64,000 bases of DNA from Palsa-870 sp035937155 (GTDB lineage: Bacteria; Chloroflexota; Dormibacteria; Dormibacterales; Dormibacteraceae). Shown in pieces: positions 43,599 to 52,105 of this stretch. Location of the stretch: assembly GCA_035937155.1 (NCBI GenBank), contig DASYVJ010000043.1, positions 62,001-126,000 of the forward strand, written 5' to 3'. Both the position numbers and the translations under genes were made by a program. Position 1 is the first letter of the stretch; each line of letters begins with the position of its first letter. The notes beneath the pieces were generated by a model. The model saw only the letters and a list, made by a program, of their open reading frames with translations, was not told the DNA's origin and made no database searches.

Positions 43599-44918
43599 GT
43601 GCATCACCGTGCGCCCGTACTCATGGGAGTCTTGCTGGGCGCCGCCACCGCCGCCGTCTACCTGATCGGCTCGAATCGGTCCTACGGTTATGACGCCGCG
43701 GCCTCATTCGCCAACTTCGTCGCCACGCCATCGCTGTGGGACGCGTTCGCGGTCGGTACGGTCCTGCCGAGCGTCCCCCTGAAGAGCGTCGCCTCCAACG
43801 ACCATGTGCTGCTCTCGCTCCTGAGCCATCTCATCTACTCGACGACGGGATCGCGAAGCGAAATCGCGTACCGCCTGGTGCCGGCGCTGGCGGCCGGCGG
43901 GACCGTAGGTGTCACCGCGACTGTTTTGGCCCAGCGCTTCGGCAGCCTCGCCGGCGTTTGCGCAGGCCTCTTCATCGCCACGGACCCGCTGTTCGTCGAT
44001 AACAGCCGCGACCTGCGCGGCTACAGCCTGGCGGCGCTAGGCGCCGTGCTGGCCACTCTCATCGTGGCGGGGAAGTGGACCCGCTGGCGGTTGGTTGCAT
44101 ATGCGCTGGTGATGGGACTGGCCATCGCCGCACAGTTCTTCGCGATCGTCGTGCTGCTCACTCACGTGGCGTGGATCGCGACCCGGAGGTCGTGGCCGCA
44201 GCTCGGCCGGCTGGCGCCGGTGTGGATTGCGGCGGCGGCGATCGGGGGCGCCGCCAACGCGAACATCCAGTACATGGAGCTGGTTCAGCATGGCTATCCG
44301 CCGAGCATCTTCTATCCGGCGTTTCCGCGCGATCTGGTCTTCTTCCTAGTCGGCGCGCCTCTGCTTGTCCCACTGGGCCTGTGGCTGTCGACCGCAGGGC
44401 TTGGCCTGTGGACGCAGCGCAAGGAGGCGTGGCTCTGGGCGGTCGTTGGGGTCATGGCTGTGGTCGTGGCCGCGCTGTGGCTGGGCCTGCGCCCGGCCTT
44501 CCTGTACCCGCGCTTTTTCACCTTCCTCGTCCCTGCTTGCGCCTTCCTGATGGCGGCAGCGATCGCTCGCTGGAAGGTCCTTGCGCCGGTGGTTGTGGCG
44601 GGGGCCGTTATGGCTGCGATCAGCCAGGTTCCCGGATACACCGAGGATCCTCTTGCCCTGTCGCAAGCGGCGGCGGCGATCCAGCGTGTTCATGCGGCCG
44701 GAGGCCGCCCGTGCGTGATTCACATCGACGAGCAGGTGCTGGCCGCATACACCACGGACTTCGCAGTCGTGTCGAGCCCGGATCAGCTCGCGGCTTGCGA
44801 CGCGGTGGTGGTGGTCAGCTGGAACGTGGACCTATCGCTGCGCGATCTGGCCGCCCAGGAATTTCCCCATGCGACAGCACTACAGGCCTACTACCCGGCC
44901 GTCGTCCTCGAGAAGTGA
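43599..44918 (+). CDS. Polytopic glycosyltransferase-like membrane protein (GT39/ArnT type)
   Basis: About 439 residues from the GTG at 43599, with ten or so transmembrane helices. Near the N-terminus SYGYDAAASF supplies the Asp expected in the first loop of polyprenyl-phosphate-sugar transferases. VASNDHVLLSLLSHLIY and SRDLRGYSLAALGAVLA also fit the family. It probably transfers a sugar from a lipid carrier to an extracytoplasmic acceptor. The frame runs upstream into the repeat, hence the later start. Confidence 0.72.
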   Translation: MHHRAPVLMGVLLGAATAAVYLIGSNRSYGYDAAASFANFVATPSLWDAFAVGTVLPSVPLKSVASNDHVLLSLLSHLIYSTTGSRSEIAYRLVPALAAGGTVGVTATVLAQRFGSLAGVCAGLFIATDPLFVDNSRDLRGYSLAALGAVLATLIVAGKWTRWRLVAYALVMGLAIAAQFFAIVVLLTHVAWIATRRSWPQLGRLAPVWIAAAAIGGAANANIQYMELVQHGYPPSIFYPAFPRDLVFFLVGAPLLVPLGLWLSTAGLGLWTQRKEAWLWAVVGVMAVVVAALWLGLRPAFLYPRFFTFLVPACAFLMAAAIARWKVLAPVVVAGAVMAAISQVPGYTEDPLALSQAAAAIQRVHAAGGRPCVIHIDEQVLAAYTTDFAVVSSPDQLAACDAVVVVSWNVDLSLRDLAAQEFPHATALQAYYPAVVLEK

Positions 44919-45235
44919 GCTAGGGGTTCGGGCTCTAAGCCCTGATACCGGTCATCTGAAGGACCCGAACAGCTCGCCCGCGCATTCGGTCACAACGCCA
45001 GCAGAAGACGACGGCGTCAATGCCCCCGGGCAGGATCCCCTTGAGAAGTACCTCACGCTCGTTTTGGTGAAAGAACCAGCAGATGAAGAAGTGCATCAGG
45101 CCCAGAGAAGCTATCACCTTGTCGCCTACAAAACAAAGGAAAGTCAGTTAAGACTTTGTGAAATCACCTCCCCACTTGCTGGGGAGGTCGGCCCGCTCGC
45201 GGGGCGAGCCGGCCGGGTGGGGGGACTCGGCCTGA
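44919..45235. other. Gap with hairpin, palindrome and a doubtful small ORF
   Basis: A 5-bp hairpin lies at 44930-44942 (GGGCT-CTA-AGCCC). A 60-residue minus-strand frame (44935-45117, GTG start, beginning MIASLGLMHFFICWFFHQNE) may or may not be a gene. AAAGTC-agttaa-GACTTT (45140-45157) is a perfect dyad in an AT-rich stretch upstream of that frame. Then comes repeat copy E7. Confidence 0.35.
45165..45232 (+). repeat. Two-stem palindromic repeat, copy E7
   Basis: ACCTCCCC-acttgct-GGGGAGGT, then GGCCCGCTCGCGGGGCGAGCCGGCC second stem (long, imperfect) and the GGGTGGGGGG tail, directly before the end of the pterin dehydratase gene. Confidence 0.8.
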
Positions 45236-45574
45236 CTAAACCACCTCGTTGATCCGCGCGGCGAGGATGAAATCATTCTCAGTCAGACCTCCCGCGGCGT
45301 GGGTCCAGAGCCAGATGGTCAGCGAGCCGTAGCTCAGTTGGAGGTCGGGGTGGTGGCCCTCAGCCTCGGCGATGGGAGCGATCCGGTTCACGAGCTCGAC
45401 CCCAGGCATGAAGCCCTTGAAGTTGACCGTTCTGGTCAGGCGCAGGTGCCCATCAGCCTCCTCGACCGTCCATCCGGCCACTTGCTCGAGAAGCCGGTCG
45501 ATCTCCTGTCGCGGGAGTGGGGGAGTGCCGGGTTTGCAGTCCACGCAGTGACGCTGTGCCAGGGGGGTTGCCAT
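45236..45574 (-). CDS. phhB: 4a-hydroxytetrahydrobiopterin dehydratase
   Basis: 112 residues from the ATG at 45574. The active-site run HHPDLQLSYGSLTIWLWTHAAGGLTENDF holds the His-His and later His/Asp residues of the pterin-4a-carbinolamine dehydratase family. It recycles pterin cofactor for aromatic hydroxylases. A longer frame to 45616 lacks homology. It ends beside repeat E7 and its start lies 45 bp from tRNA-Val on the other strand. Confidence 0.88.
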   Translation of the reverse strand: MATPLAQRHCVDCKPGTPPLPRQEIDRLLEQVAGWTVEEADGHLRLTRTVNFKGFMPGVELVNRIAPIAEAEGHHPDLQLSYGSLTIWLWTHAAGGLTENDFILAARINEVV

Positions 45575-45618
45575 CAATGGCGATCGTACGAGGGTGGGTA
45601 GAATTGTGAATCCCATTG

Positions 45619-45693
45619 GGGCGGCTAGCTCAGTGGGAGAGCGCTCGCCTCACACGCGAGAGGTCATTGGTTCGACCCCAATGCCGCCCACCA
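45619..45693 (+). tRNA. tRNA-Val (anticodon CAC)
   Basis: 75 nt including an encoded CCA. Acceptor stem GGGCGGC pairs with GCCGCCC; anticodon stem CTCGC/GCGAG with loop CTCACAC gives anticodon CAC; T-loop TTCGACC. It is followed after six bases by tRNA-Glu. Confidence 0.93.
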
Positions 45694-45699
45694 GCACGT

Positions 45700-45776
45700 G
45701 GCCCCGTCGTCTAGTGGACTAGGACGCAGCCCTCTCAAGGCTGAGATCGCGGGTTCGAATCCCGCCGGGGCTACCA
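45700..45776 (+). tRNA. tRNA-Glu (anticodon CTC), repeat copy R0
   Basis: 77 nt including CCA. Acceptor GGCCCCG pairs with CGGGGCT (G-T at the end), anticodon stem CAGCC/GGCTG with loop CTCTCAA (anticodon CTC), T-stem GCGGG/CCCGC with loop TTCGAAT. Its 3' end is copied in the repeats at 49169, 49938, 50592 and 52106, which makes it the likely integration site of the island to its right. Confidence 0.93.
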
Positions 45777-45793
45777 ATTCCAGGTTCGCGAAC

Positions 45794-45811
45794 CCGCACG
45801 TTTGGCGCCAA
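45794..45811 (+). repeat. CCGCACGT..GGCGCC motif beside tRNA-Glu
   Basis: CCGCACGTTTGGCGCCAA lies 18 bases after the tRNA CCA. Near-copies lie 12 and 55 bases after R6 (57491-57512 and 57534-57555). Together with the tRNA end it gives a longer match than the tRNA alone, as expected for an attachment site with flanking arm. Confidence 0.5.
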
Positions 45812-45954
45812 CCGTGCCCTTCGCCCAGGGCTCAAATGTCCCGCTGTTGCCTAACGTGCGGAATTTGACAACCGATCGGGCGCGACGCCAATCTCCGGTC
45901 GAACTACGAAGGAGGGCGAGCGCGACGGCGCCCGCCCCACGATAGTCGCGACAG

Positions 45955-46386
45955 CTACGCCGGCGCTCCGCTTGGCGCCGGGACGACGCCGAGCTGGATG
46001 AGGAATCCATACATGTCCACCACATCCCAGTGCTCCGCCATACGGCCGTCGCGCAATTGGTGGATGTCAATGCCCTGGATGGTGTAGCTCTTGCCACTCG
46101 GCGGGAGCCCGAGAAACTCGCCCACCTGGGTGCCCCGTGTCGTCCACAAGACGGCCACCTTGTCACCCTCGGCGATCAGATGCTCCAGCGTGAACTGTTG
46201 TTTGAGGCCCGTGCGCAGGGTGTTCACCCGCTGACGCAGACCCTCCAGACCCTGGCCGTGTCCTGGGAACGGGTTGTGCTCCACGTAATCGGCGCGAGCG
46301 ATGGTCTCGAGGACGTCCAACCGGCCCTGCATCAGGACCTCCTCGTAGTAGCGTCTGAGCAGCTGCTTGTTCTCGGTTTCTGACAA
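45955..46386 (-). CDS. SnoaL-like protein (1)
   Basis: 143 residues from a TTG at 46386, preceded by AAAGGAG; the longer frame lacks homology. SnoaL/NTF2-like fold: YYEEVLMQGRLDVLETIARADYVEHNPFPGHGQGLEGLRQRVNTLR, VLWTTRGTQVGEFLGLPPSGKSY and IDIHQLRDGRMAEHWDVVDMYGFL. These proteins include cyclases and isomerases; the Asp/His dyad positions of SnoaL seem to be kept (VEHN, EHWDVVD). Second gene of a two-gene unit with its paralogue, divergent from the STAND regulator. Confidence 0.82.
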   Translation of the reverse strand: MSETENKQLLRRYYEEVLMQGRLDVLETIARADYVEHNPFPGHGQGLEGLRQRVNTLRTGLKQQFTLEHLIAEGDKVAVLWTTRGTQVGEFLGLPPSGKSYTIQGIDIHQLRDGRMAEHWDVVDMYGFLIQLGVVPAPSGAPA

Positions 46387-46400
46387 TTTCGTCTTCTCCT

Positions 46401-46826
46401 TTATTTGTGAGTGGGCCCGCCGACCTGGCGGTAGAAGGCCCACATGTCAACGACGTTCCAGTGGGCTGCCATGCGTCCATCTCGCATCGTGTAGATGTCG
46501 ACTCCGTCGAACTCAACTTGCTTACGCGTAGCCGTCAAACCCAGGAACTCGGCCGAATGGACGCCCGACAGGGTCCAATGCACGGCAACCCGGTCGGCAT
46601 CGACGATCACGTCGTGCAGCTCATGTCGCGGCTGGAAGGCGGCACGGATCTTGGCCACCCTGAGCTTCAGACCCTCACGGCCGCTGCCCTGACCGGGCAG
46701 GGCGACGTGGTCTTCATAGTCGGCGACTGCAAGCTCATCCAGCAGATCCAGGTTTCCCGCCCCGATGACGTCGCGAAAGAATCTCAGGATGCTGGTCCGA
46801 TTGCGCTCCAACGTCATGAGCGTCAT
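46401..46826 (-). CDS. SnoaL-like protein (2)
   Basis: 141 residues from an ATG at 46826 (an ATG nine bases on is also possible). Same fold and order as the downstream paralogue: RDVIGAGNLDLLDELAVADYEDHVALPGQGSGREGLKLRV, VHWTLSGVHSAEFLGLTATRKQV and DIYTMRDGRMAAHWNVVDMWAFYRQVGG. Its stop overlaps the ribosome site of the next gene, so the two are co-translated. The longer frame to 46940 overlaps the promoter of the divergent regulator. Confidence 0.8.
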   Translation of the reverse strand: MTLMTLERNRTSILRFFRDVIGAGNLDLLDELAVADYEDHVALPGQGSGREGLKLRVAKIRAAFQPRHELHDVIVDADRVAVHWTLSGVHSAEFLGLTATRKQVEFDGVDIYTMRDGRMAAHWNVVDMWAFYRQVGGPTHK

Positions 46827-46871
46827 CCTGGACGCAAATGCCGGGGCAGACCATGAAATCTGTCCACCGAC

Positions 46872-49133
46872 TTGGTCACCGGCTGGCGAGTGGCGATCGT
46901 GACTGAGGACGCTGAACGACTGGGTCCAACGCTCAAGCATTTGCGCTCAACGGCGGGGTTGACTCAAGAGGAGCTCGCCGAGCGCTCGGGTATCAGCGCC
47001 AGAACCATCAGCGATGTCGAGCGTGGGCTCCGAAGCATCGTGTACCCGCACACGGCGCGCCGGCTCGCGGCGGCCTTGGGACTCGAAGAAGACGCAAGCC
47101 ATCGCTTTGAGGCAGTCGCAGCCAGGCGTCCCACGAGCGAACCCCAGGCCCCAACTGGTGCACTACCTATCCCTCCGACACCCTTGCTCGGTCGTGCAGA
47201 CGAGGTGGCGAAACTAGTCTCCGCATCGAACGAACCCGGTGTTCGTCTACTTACCCTGACAGGGCCGGGGGGCATCGGTAAAACCCGCCTCGCACTTGCA
47301 GTCGCCGAGCTACAGCAGACATCATTTACGGACGGCGTCTTCTTCGTCTCTCTGGGTGAGGTCCATGATCCGGAGCTGGTGGCATCGGCGATCGCCAAAG
47401 CCATCGGCGTGGTCGAGATCGAAGCGGGAATCCCGCTTCTGATCGAGAGATGGCTGGCAGGACGTCAAGCGTTGATCGTGCTTGACACCTTTGAGCATCT
47501 TCTCCCAGCGGCTCTGCTGGTCTCGTCAATAATCGTTCATGCGCCCGCGAGCAAGTTCCTCGTCACAAGCCGTCGGCGCTTGAACGTGCGAGGGGAGCAT
47601 GAGTTCCAGGTGCCACCCCTCGACCTGTCCTCAGCGACCGCCCTTTTCGAGACGCGCGCCGAGGCGGCTGGGCACGACCCGGATCTGGTGCTTGAAATCT
47701 GCCGCCAACTCGACGGCCTTCCCCTGGCGATTGAGCTGGCCGCCGCGCGCACCAAACACCTTGCACTGCCGACGCTGGCAAGCCAGCTGAACAATCGCCT
47801 GGGCTTGCTGACCGGAGGCCCCATTGACCTGCCTCTCCGCCAGCAAGCTATCAGAGAGACGGTCGCCTGGAGCCACGACCTTCTTCACGAAACCGAGCGC
47901 GTTCTGTTCCGGCGGTTGGCAGCCTTCTCAGGAGGCTGGACCCTAGCGGCGGCCGAAATTGTCTGCGACATGCCAGACCCGCTGGTTGTCATCAGCGGTC
48001 TGATCGAACAAAGCCTGGTGAGACTGATCGGACACGGTGTCGAGGCTCGATACATCATGCTCGACGTCATCCAGGAGTATGCGGCCGAACGCCTGCTGGA
48101 AGCGGTGGAGACGGAATCGACCGTGCAGCGGCACGCTCTTTATCACCTCGAGCTTGCGGAAGAAGGTGAAGCGAAGCTGGTCGGAGCCCGTCAGGAGGAG
48201 TGGTACCGACGGCTCGATGCAGAGCGAGGCAACCTTCGGCGTGCGATTGCATGGGCGATGCGGCAGACCGATAACGTCTCTGCGCTCCGCTTCACTGTGG
48301 CCCTATGGCGCTATTGGCGCTACTCTGGCGAGTTCGCCGAAGGACGCCGCTGGTCCGAGGCAGCGCTCGCAATGCCCGGCGCGGCTCCCGCGTCGCTGCG
48401 GGCAAAGGCACTGTGGGGCACTGCATTTCTGGTCTATCCGCAAGGCGATTACGGCAGGATGGCCGAGCTCGCGCCGGAGTGCCTCGACATGGCCCGCCAG
48501 GGCGGAGACCCGATGGACCTTCGCAATGCGCTGACCGTCATCGGCCAGCTCGCGATGTGCGAGGGCCGCTATGCCGACGCGATGGAGCCTTTTCGCGAAT
48601 CGCTCGATATATGCCGCCGTCTTGGGCTGAGCTGGCAGCTCGGCACCTCACATCTCAATTTCGGGAACGCACTGCTTCATTCGGGGCATACGGCAGAGGC
48701 CGAACGGATCTATCGCGACGGGCTCGAGGTCTATCGGAAGCTGGGCGACGCGACCTTCGCGGCCAGGATGACGAACGCCATCGCGCACGCCGCGCTGGCC
48801 GAGGATGACTTCGAGCGAGCGGACGGTCTGGCAAGGGATTCGCTGAGAGTCTTTGCAACGCAGCGCGAACGGATTGGGGTCGCCGAGGCTCTTGACACCC
48901 TGGCTGCGGTCGCAGCGGCACGCGCCGATTCAGAGCGCGCCGCTCGGTTGGATGGAGCCTCCGAACGCATTCACGAAACGATCGCATCCCGACCGGCCCC
49001 GTTCGAGCGCACCATCAGCGGGCGATTCATCGACGCCTCGCAAGCAGCTGTGGGGGCAACTCGGTGGCGACCCGGCTGGGAGTCCGGTCATGGCCTGAGC
49101 TTGGAGGAGGCAATCGACTACGCGTTGAGCTGA
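46872..49133 (+). CDS. XRE-HTH STAND ATPase regulator with TPR repeats
   Basis: 753 residues. An N-terminal Xre HTH (about 20-70: LRSTAGLTQEELAERSGISARTISDVERG) is followed by a STAND ATPase with Walker A GPGGIGKTRL (131-140) and RxxVLDTFEHLL-type Walker B, and a C-terminal helical-repeat region (from about 450). This is the arrangement of large AfsR/MalT-like one-component regulators. The start may be the TTG at 46872 or a GTG 18 or 27 bases on. It diverges from the SnoaL pair, which is its probable target. Confidence 0.85.
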   Translation: MVTGWRVAIVTEDAERLGPTLKHLRSTAGLTQEELAERSGISARTISDVERGLRSIVYPHTARRLAAALGLEEDASHRFEAVAARRPTSEPQAPTGALPIPPTPLLGRADEVAKLVSASNEPGVRLLTLTGPGGIGKTRLALAVAELQQTSFTDGVFFVSLGEVHDPELVASAIAKAIGVVEIEAGIPLLIERWLAGRQALIVLDTFEHLLPAALLVSSIIVHAPASKFLVTSRRRLNVRGEHEFQVPPLDLSSATALFETRAEAAGHDPDLVLEICRQLDGLPLAIELAAARTKHLALPTLASQLNNRLGLLTGGPIDLPLRQQAIRETVAWSHDLLHETERVLFRRLAAFSGGWTLAAAEIVCDMPDPLVVISGLIEQSLVRLIGHGVEARYIMLDVIQEYAAERLLEAVETESTVQRHALYHLELAEEGEAKLVGARQEEWYRRLDAERGNLRRAIAWAMRQTDNVSALRFTVALWRYWRYSGEFAEGRRWSEAALAMPGAAPASLRAKALWGTAFLVYPQGDYGRMAELAPECLDMARQGGDPMDLRNALTVIGQLAMCEGRYADAMEPFRESLDICRRLGLSWQLGTSHLNFGNALLHSGHTAEAERIYRDGLEVYRKLGDATFAARMTNAIAHAALAEDDFERADGLARDSLRVFATQRERIGVAEALDTLAAVAAARADSERAARLDGASERIHETIASRPAPFERTISGRFIDASQAAVGATRWRPGWESGHGLSLEEAIDYALS

Positions 49134-49168
49134 GCTACCGAAGAATCCCGGTCAGCCAAACACAATCC

Positions 49169-49208
49169 GCGGTTTCGTAGGTGGTGCCACGAATCCCGCC
49201 GGGGCTAC
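49169..49208 (+). repeat. tRNA-Glu 3'-end repeat R1
   Basis: Left arm CGCGGTTTCGTAGGTGGTGC, then CGAATCCCGCCGGGGCTAC, identical over 19 bases to the tRNA-Glu 3' end. It lies between the STAND regulator and the toxin-antitoxin pair. Confidence 0.8.
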
Positions 49209-49211
49209 TCG

Positions 49212-49245
49212 TATACACATCTCTCGCGCAGGTGGTGTGTATAAT
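49212..49245 (+). promoter_or_regulatory. Toxin-antitoxin promoter and operator
   Basis: TATACACA (49212-49219) and TGTGTATA (49236-49243) are perfect 8-bp arms 16 bases apart. TATAAT (49240-49245) overlaps the second arm and is a good -10 box. The antitoxin probably binds the arms, as usual for self-regulated pairs. Confidence 0.6.
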
Positions 49246-49253
49246 GGGGGTTC

Positions 49254-49478
49254 ATGAGGCGGATCCAGATCCATATCGACGAGGCTCTGGACGATGCGGC
49301 CGAAGTGGAAGCAGCGCGCAGGGGATTATCAAAGGCCGCGCTCATTCGTGCTTCGCTAGCCCGAGAACTGGCCATTGATACACGGCCGGACGCCAATCCG
49401 TGGCAGGCCCTCACGGGGTGGCTTGACGACGGTCCAGTCGAAGACCTCGATGCCGTCATTTACGACCAAGATCGATGA
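49254..49478 (+). CDS. vapB: Ribbon-helix-helix antitoxin (VapB-like)
   Basis: 74 residues: a ribbon-helix-helix N-terminus (IQIHIDEALDDAAEVEAARRGLSKAALIRASLARE) binds DNA as a dimer, and the C-terminal half (WQALTGWLDDGPVEDLDAVIYDQDR) is the toxin-binding tail. ATG preceded by GGGGG. It overlaps the toxin start (ATGA). The operator dyad lies directly upstream. Confidence 0.88.
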   Translation: MRRIQIHIDEALDDAAEVEAARRGLSKAALIRASLARELAIDTRPDANPWQALTGWLDDGPVEDLDAVIYDQDR

Positions 49479-49873
49479 GGTTCGCGGACACCAGTTTTTG
49501 GTTTGGCGTGCAAGAGCGCCGAGACTCACGTCATGAGCAAGCGCGCGCCCTGGTGGAACGGGGAGTTGGTCGGGTCGTCACCACGAACCACGTCGTCGGT
49601 GAGACATGGACTCTCCTGCGCAGACGCTCCGGGCATTCAGCCGCGGTCGGTTTTATCGATAGGTTGAAGGCGCTCCCCGACACCGAGGTCGTGCACGTCG
49701 ATAAAGCAACCGAGACCGAAGCCTGGCGCTGGCTCCGAGCGCGTGGGGAGCGCGAGTACTCATTTGTTGATGCGACAAGCTTCGCGGTGATGCGGCGTCG
49801 ACGGATTCGTGAGGCTCTGGCATTCGACGGCGACTTCAACGCCGCTGGGTTCGTCGAAGTCCGGGCGGGCTGA
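49475..49873 (+). CDS. vapC: PIN-domain toxin (VapC)
   Basis: 132 residues of a PIN ribonuclease with the four acidic residues expected: Asp5 (FADTSFW), Glu43 (VVGETWTL), Asp99 (SFVDATSF) and Asp118 or 120 (FDGDF). Such toxins cleave tRNA or rRNA sites and are held by the antitoxin. The pair occupies one module between R1 and R2, where it could stabilise the island. Confidence 0.9.
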   Translation: MRFADTSFWFGVQERRDSRHEQARALVERGVGRVVTTNHVVGETWTLLRRRSGHSAAVGFIDRLKALPDTEVVHVDKATETEAWRWLRARGEREYSFVDATSFAVMRRRRIREALAFDGDFNAAGFVEVRAG

Positions 49874-49937
49874 GAGGTAAGCCGGACCTGACGAGCTAGT
49901 CGCACGGGACGCAAAACACTCCTAACCGAACCTAATC

Positions 49938-49980
49938 GCCGGTATTGCAACTGTCGCCTCGAATCCCGCCGGGGCTACCA
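49938..49980 (+). repeat. tRNA-Glu 3'-end repeat R2
   Basis: Left arm GCCGGTATTGCAACTGTCGC. The tRNA-like core runs from TCGAATCCCGCC to GGGGCTACCA, 22 bases identical to the tRNA end including CCA. Confidence 0.85.
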
Positions 49981-50036
49981 GTGCAACTTGTTCGCTTATC
50001 GGCAAGAACGATGGCGGGTCGCAGCCAGAACCTCAG

Positions 50037-50453
50037 CTATGGCACGCGCTCGTCCAGGTCCGGCCGCATCACGACGCTCTCCTGCTCGTGTGCATCCGTC
50101 CTGGCGCCGACGAAGAGCGCGGGCGTCGCGCCGCGATTGACAGCAACGTGTGGCACTCCAGGAGGGATGTAGAGGTAGTCCCCGGCGTGGGCCACATCAC
50201 GGTGCTGGAGCTGGTCGCCGGTCCAGAGCTCGACCTCGTCCCCGCTGACCATGTAGAAGCCCGATTCGTGGTGCTCATGGGTATGGGCTTTCGTGCGCCC
50301 TCCGGGCGGTACCGGAACTGAACCGAGCCACAGTGCCATGGCGCCCACCGTCTCGGCGCTGATGCCGGGTGTGTAGGTCAGGCCTTGCTTTCCCACGTAA
50401 CTCTCTGCCGCACGGACGACGCGTCCGCTCCCCTCTCTAGCCACCTGGTCCAT
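50037..50453 (-). CDS. Cupin protein (1)
   Basis: 138 residues from the ATG at 50453, with AGGAGG five bases upstream; a longer frame lacks homology. The cupin metal-binding motif is KAHTHEHHESGFYMVSGDEVELWTG near 55-79, and a second GDYLYIPPGVPHVAVNRG follows. Small single-cupin proteins of this kind may be enzymes or sensors; the substrate is unknown. It is the only gene between R2 and R3, on the opposite strand to the repeats. Confidence 0.82.
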   Translation of the reverse strand: MDQVAREGSGRVVRAAESYVGKQGLTYTPGISAETVGAMALWLGSVPVPPGGRTKAHTHEHHESGFYMVSGDEVELWTGDQLQHRDVAHAGDYLYIPPGVPHVAVNRGATPALFVGARTDAHEQESVVMRPDLDERVP

Positions 50454-50591
50454 GTCAGCCTCCTGACCTACGACCGGCCGTTGCTCGCGTTTTGATCCGC
50501 CACGGACAATAGCCCTGGTCGGGGGCGTCGTCAATGTGCTCCGCGCCTCTATAAGCGGAAATCCGTTACGGGGCCTTCAGCGAAAGATCAC

Positions 50592-50632
50592 GGGCGGTTT
50601 CGTAACTGTCGCCTCGAATCCCGCTTGGGCTA
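50592..50632 (+). repeat. tRNA-Glu 3'-end repeat R3 (transition type)
   Basis: Left arm GGCGGTTTCGTAACTGTCGC as in R1, R2 and R4. The core CGAATCCCGCTTGGGCTAT shares the TTGGGCTA ending with R5-R9. It links the two repeat types. Confidence 0.7.
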
Positions 50633-50722
50633 TGCCTGCCATTGATCTAGCTTGAGCCAACGCGACATCAACCGGGTGACCCTTGCGTCCTTGCGGGCCC
50701 GGGTGCAGAGTGGTCCGCGTCA

Positions 50723-52090
50723 ATGATCATCGAGCGCCCGGACTTCCAGAGGCTGGCATGCGACATTGCTGGCCAGATCATCCTGCCCGAGGACGCCGAC
50801 TACGAAGTAGCCCGGCGAGTCTGGAACGGAATGATCGACAAGCGACCCTTGGGGATCGTGCGTTGTGCCAACGCTGGCGACGTGCTCGCGACCATTGCTT
50901 TTGCGACCGATAACGGAATCGAGAACATCGCGGTAAGGGGAGGAGGGCACAACATCGCCGGCAACGCTACCTGCGACAAAGGACTGGTTATCGATCTCTC
51001 GCCGATGACGAGCATCGAGGTCGACCGGCACAATCGTCGCGCACGCGCCGGGGGCGGGGTTCTGTGGGGTGAGTTCGATGCCCAGACGCAGAAAGTGGGG
51101 CTCGCTACGAACGGCGGGCTGATGCCATCAACCGGCATCGCCGGCTTCACACTAGGTGGTGGCCTGGGCCACCTGATGCGCAGTTATGGCCTGGCTTGTG
51201 ACAACCTCATATCGGCTGATGTCGTGACGGCCGATGGCCGAACCCTCAGAGCGAGTGGCGCTCAAAATGACGAATTATTGTGGGCCCTACGCGGCGGCGG
51301 CGGCAACTTCGGGATCGTCACGTCCTTTGAGTTCCAGCTCCACGATGTCGGTCCGGATCTGCTCGGCGGACGACTGATCCACCGGTTGGGTGACGCACCT
51401 GACGTGTTGCGCTTCTATCGCGAGTTCATGGCTCGTGCACCGGACAACCTGATCGTTTACGCGGGCCTATCAACTGGTCCTGACGGCGAGCCACGGCTCG
51501 GATTCCGGCCCGTCTTTAATGGCCCGGTCGCCGAAGGGCAGTCACTGCTGAAGCCGCTGCGCCAATTCGGCACACCGGTCCTTGACGACATCGAGCCCCG
51601 TCCCTATGTCGACATTCAGAAGATCGTCGAGCCAATGTTTCCGCCAGGGCGGCTCAATTACTGGAAGGCAAACTTCGTCGACGAGCTCAGTGACGAACTG
51701 ATCGACATCTTGGTCGCGGCGTATCGTCGAGTCCCCTCACGATATTCCAACATTGCGCTCGAGCCGATGGGTGGCGCCATCGCGCGCGTGCCGGATACCG
51801 CCACAGCTTTCAATCACCGCACCTCTGCATACAGCCTCCTAATTCTGGGTGGCTGGCTGGACAGCGCGGAGACCGAGGCTAACGTCGCCTGGGTGCGGGG
51901 ACTTTGGGATGTGACGCGCCCCCTTTCATCGAGCGCTGTGTACGTCAACTACTTGGGGACTGAAGGCGACAGCAGGATACGAGACGCATATGGTCCAAAC
52001 CACGCCCGACTCTCCGAGTTAAAGCGAACGTACGACCCCGGGAACTTCTTCCGACTCAACCAGAACATAGAGCCGGCTGCCAGCAGCTGA
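50723..52090 (+). CDS. FAD-linked oxidase (berberine-bridge-like)
   Basis: 455 residues. The FAD domain has the flavin-attachment motif VRGGGHNIAG with His76, then ATNGGLMPSTGIAGFTLGGGLGHLMRSYG; the Cys for a second FAD bond found in some relatives is not obvious. The C-terminal end YGPNHARLSELKRTYDPGNFFRLNQNI is the BBE signature. It oxidises a small substrate with H2O2 release, probably a sugar, amine or aromatic side group; not assignable. It is alone in its module. Confidence 0.85.
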   Translation: MIIERPDFQRLACDIAGQIILPEDADYEVARRVWNGMIDKRPLGIVRCANAGDVLATIAFATDNGIENIAVRGGGHNIAGNATCDKGLVIDLSPMTSIEVDRHNRRARAGGGVLWGEFDAQTQKVGLATNGGLMPSTGIAGFTLGGGLGHLMRSYGLACDNLISADVVTADGRTLRASGAQNDELLWALRGGGGNFGIVTSFEFQLHDVGPDLLGGRLIHRLGDAPDVLRFYREFMARAPDNLIVYAGLSTGPDGEPRLGFRPVFNGPVAEGQSLLKPLRQFGTPVLDDIEPRPYVDIQKIVEPMFPPGRLNYWKANFVDELSDELIDILVAAYRRVPSRYSNIALEPMGGAIARVPDTATAFNHRTSAYSLLILGGWLDSAETEANVAWVRGLWDVTRPLSSSAVYVNYLGTEGDSRIRDAYGPNHARLSELKRTYDPGNFFRLNQNIEPAASS

Positions 52091-52105
52091 TCAGCGGAAC
52101 CTCAG

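Noticed and set aside
44935..45117. 60-residue minus-strand ORF as a confident gene
   Set aside because: The ribosome site is weak and no family is recognised; kept only as a doubtful item in the gap entry.
14206..45232. A CRISPR array formed by the palindromic repeats
   Set aside because: Copies are kilobases apart with genes between them, there are no equal-length spacers and no cas genes.
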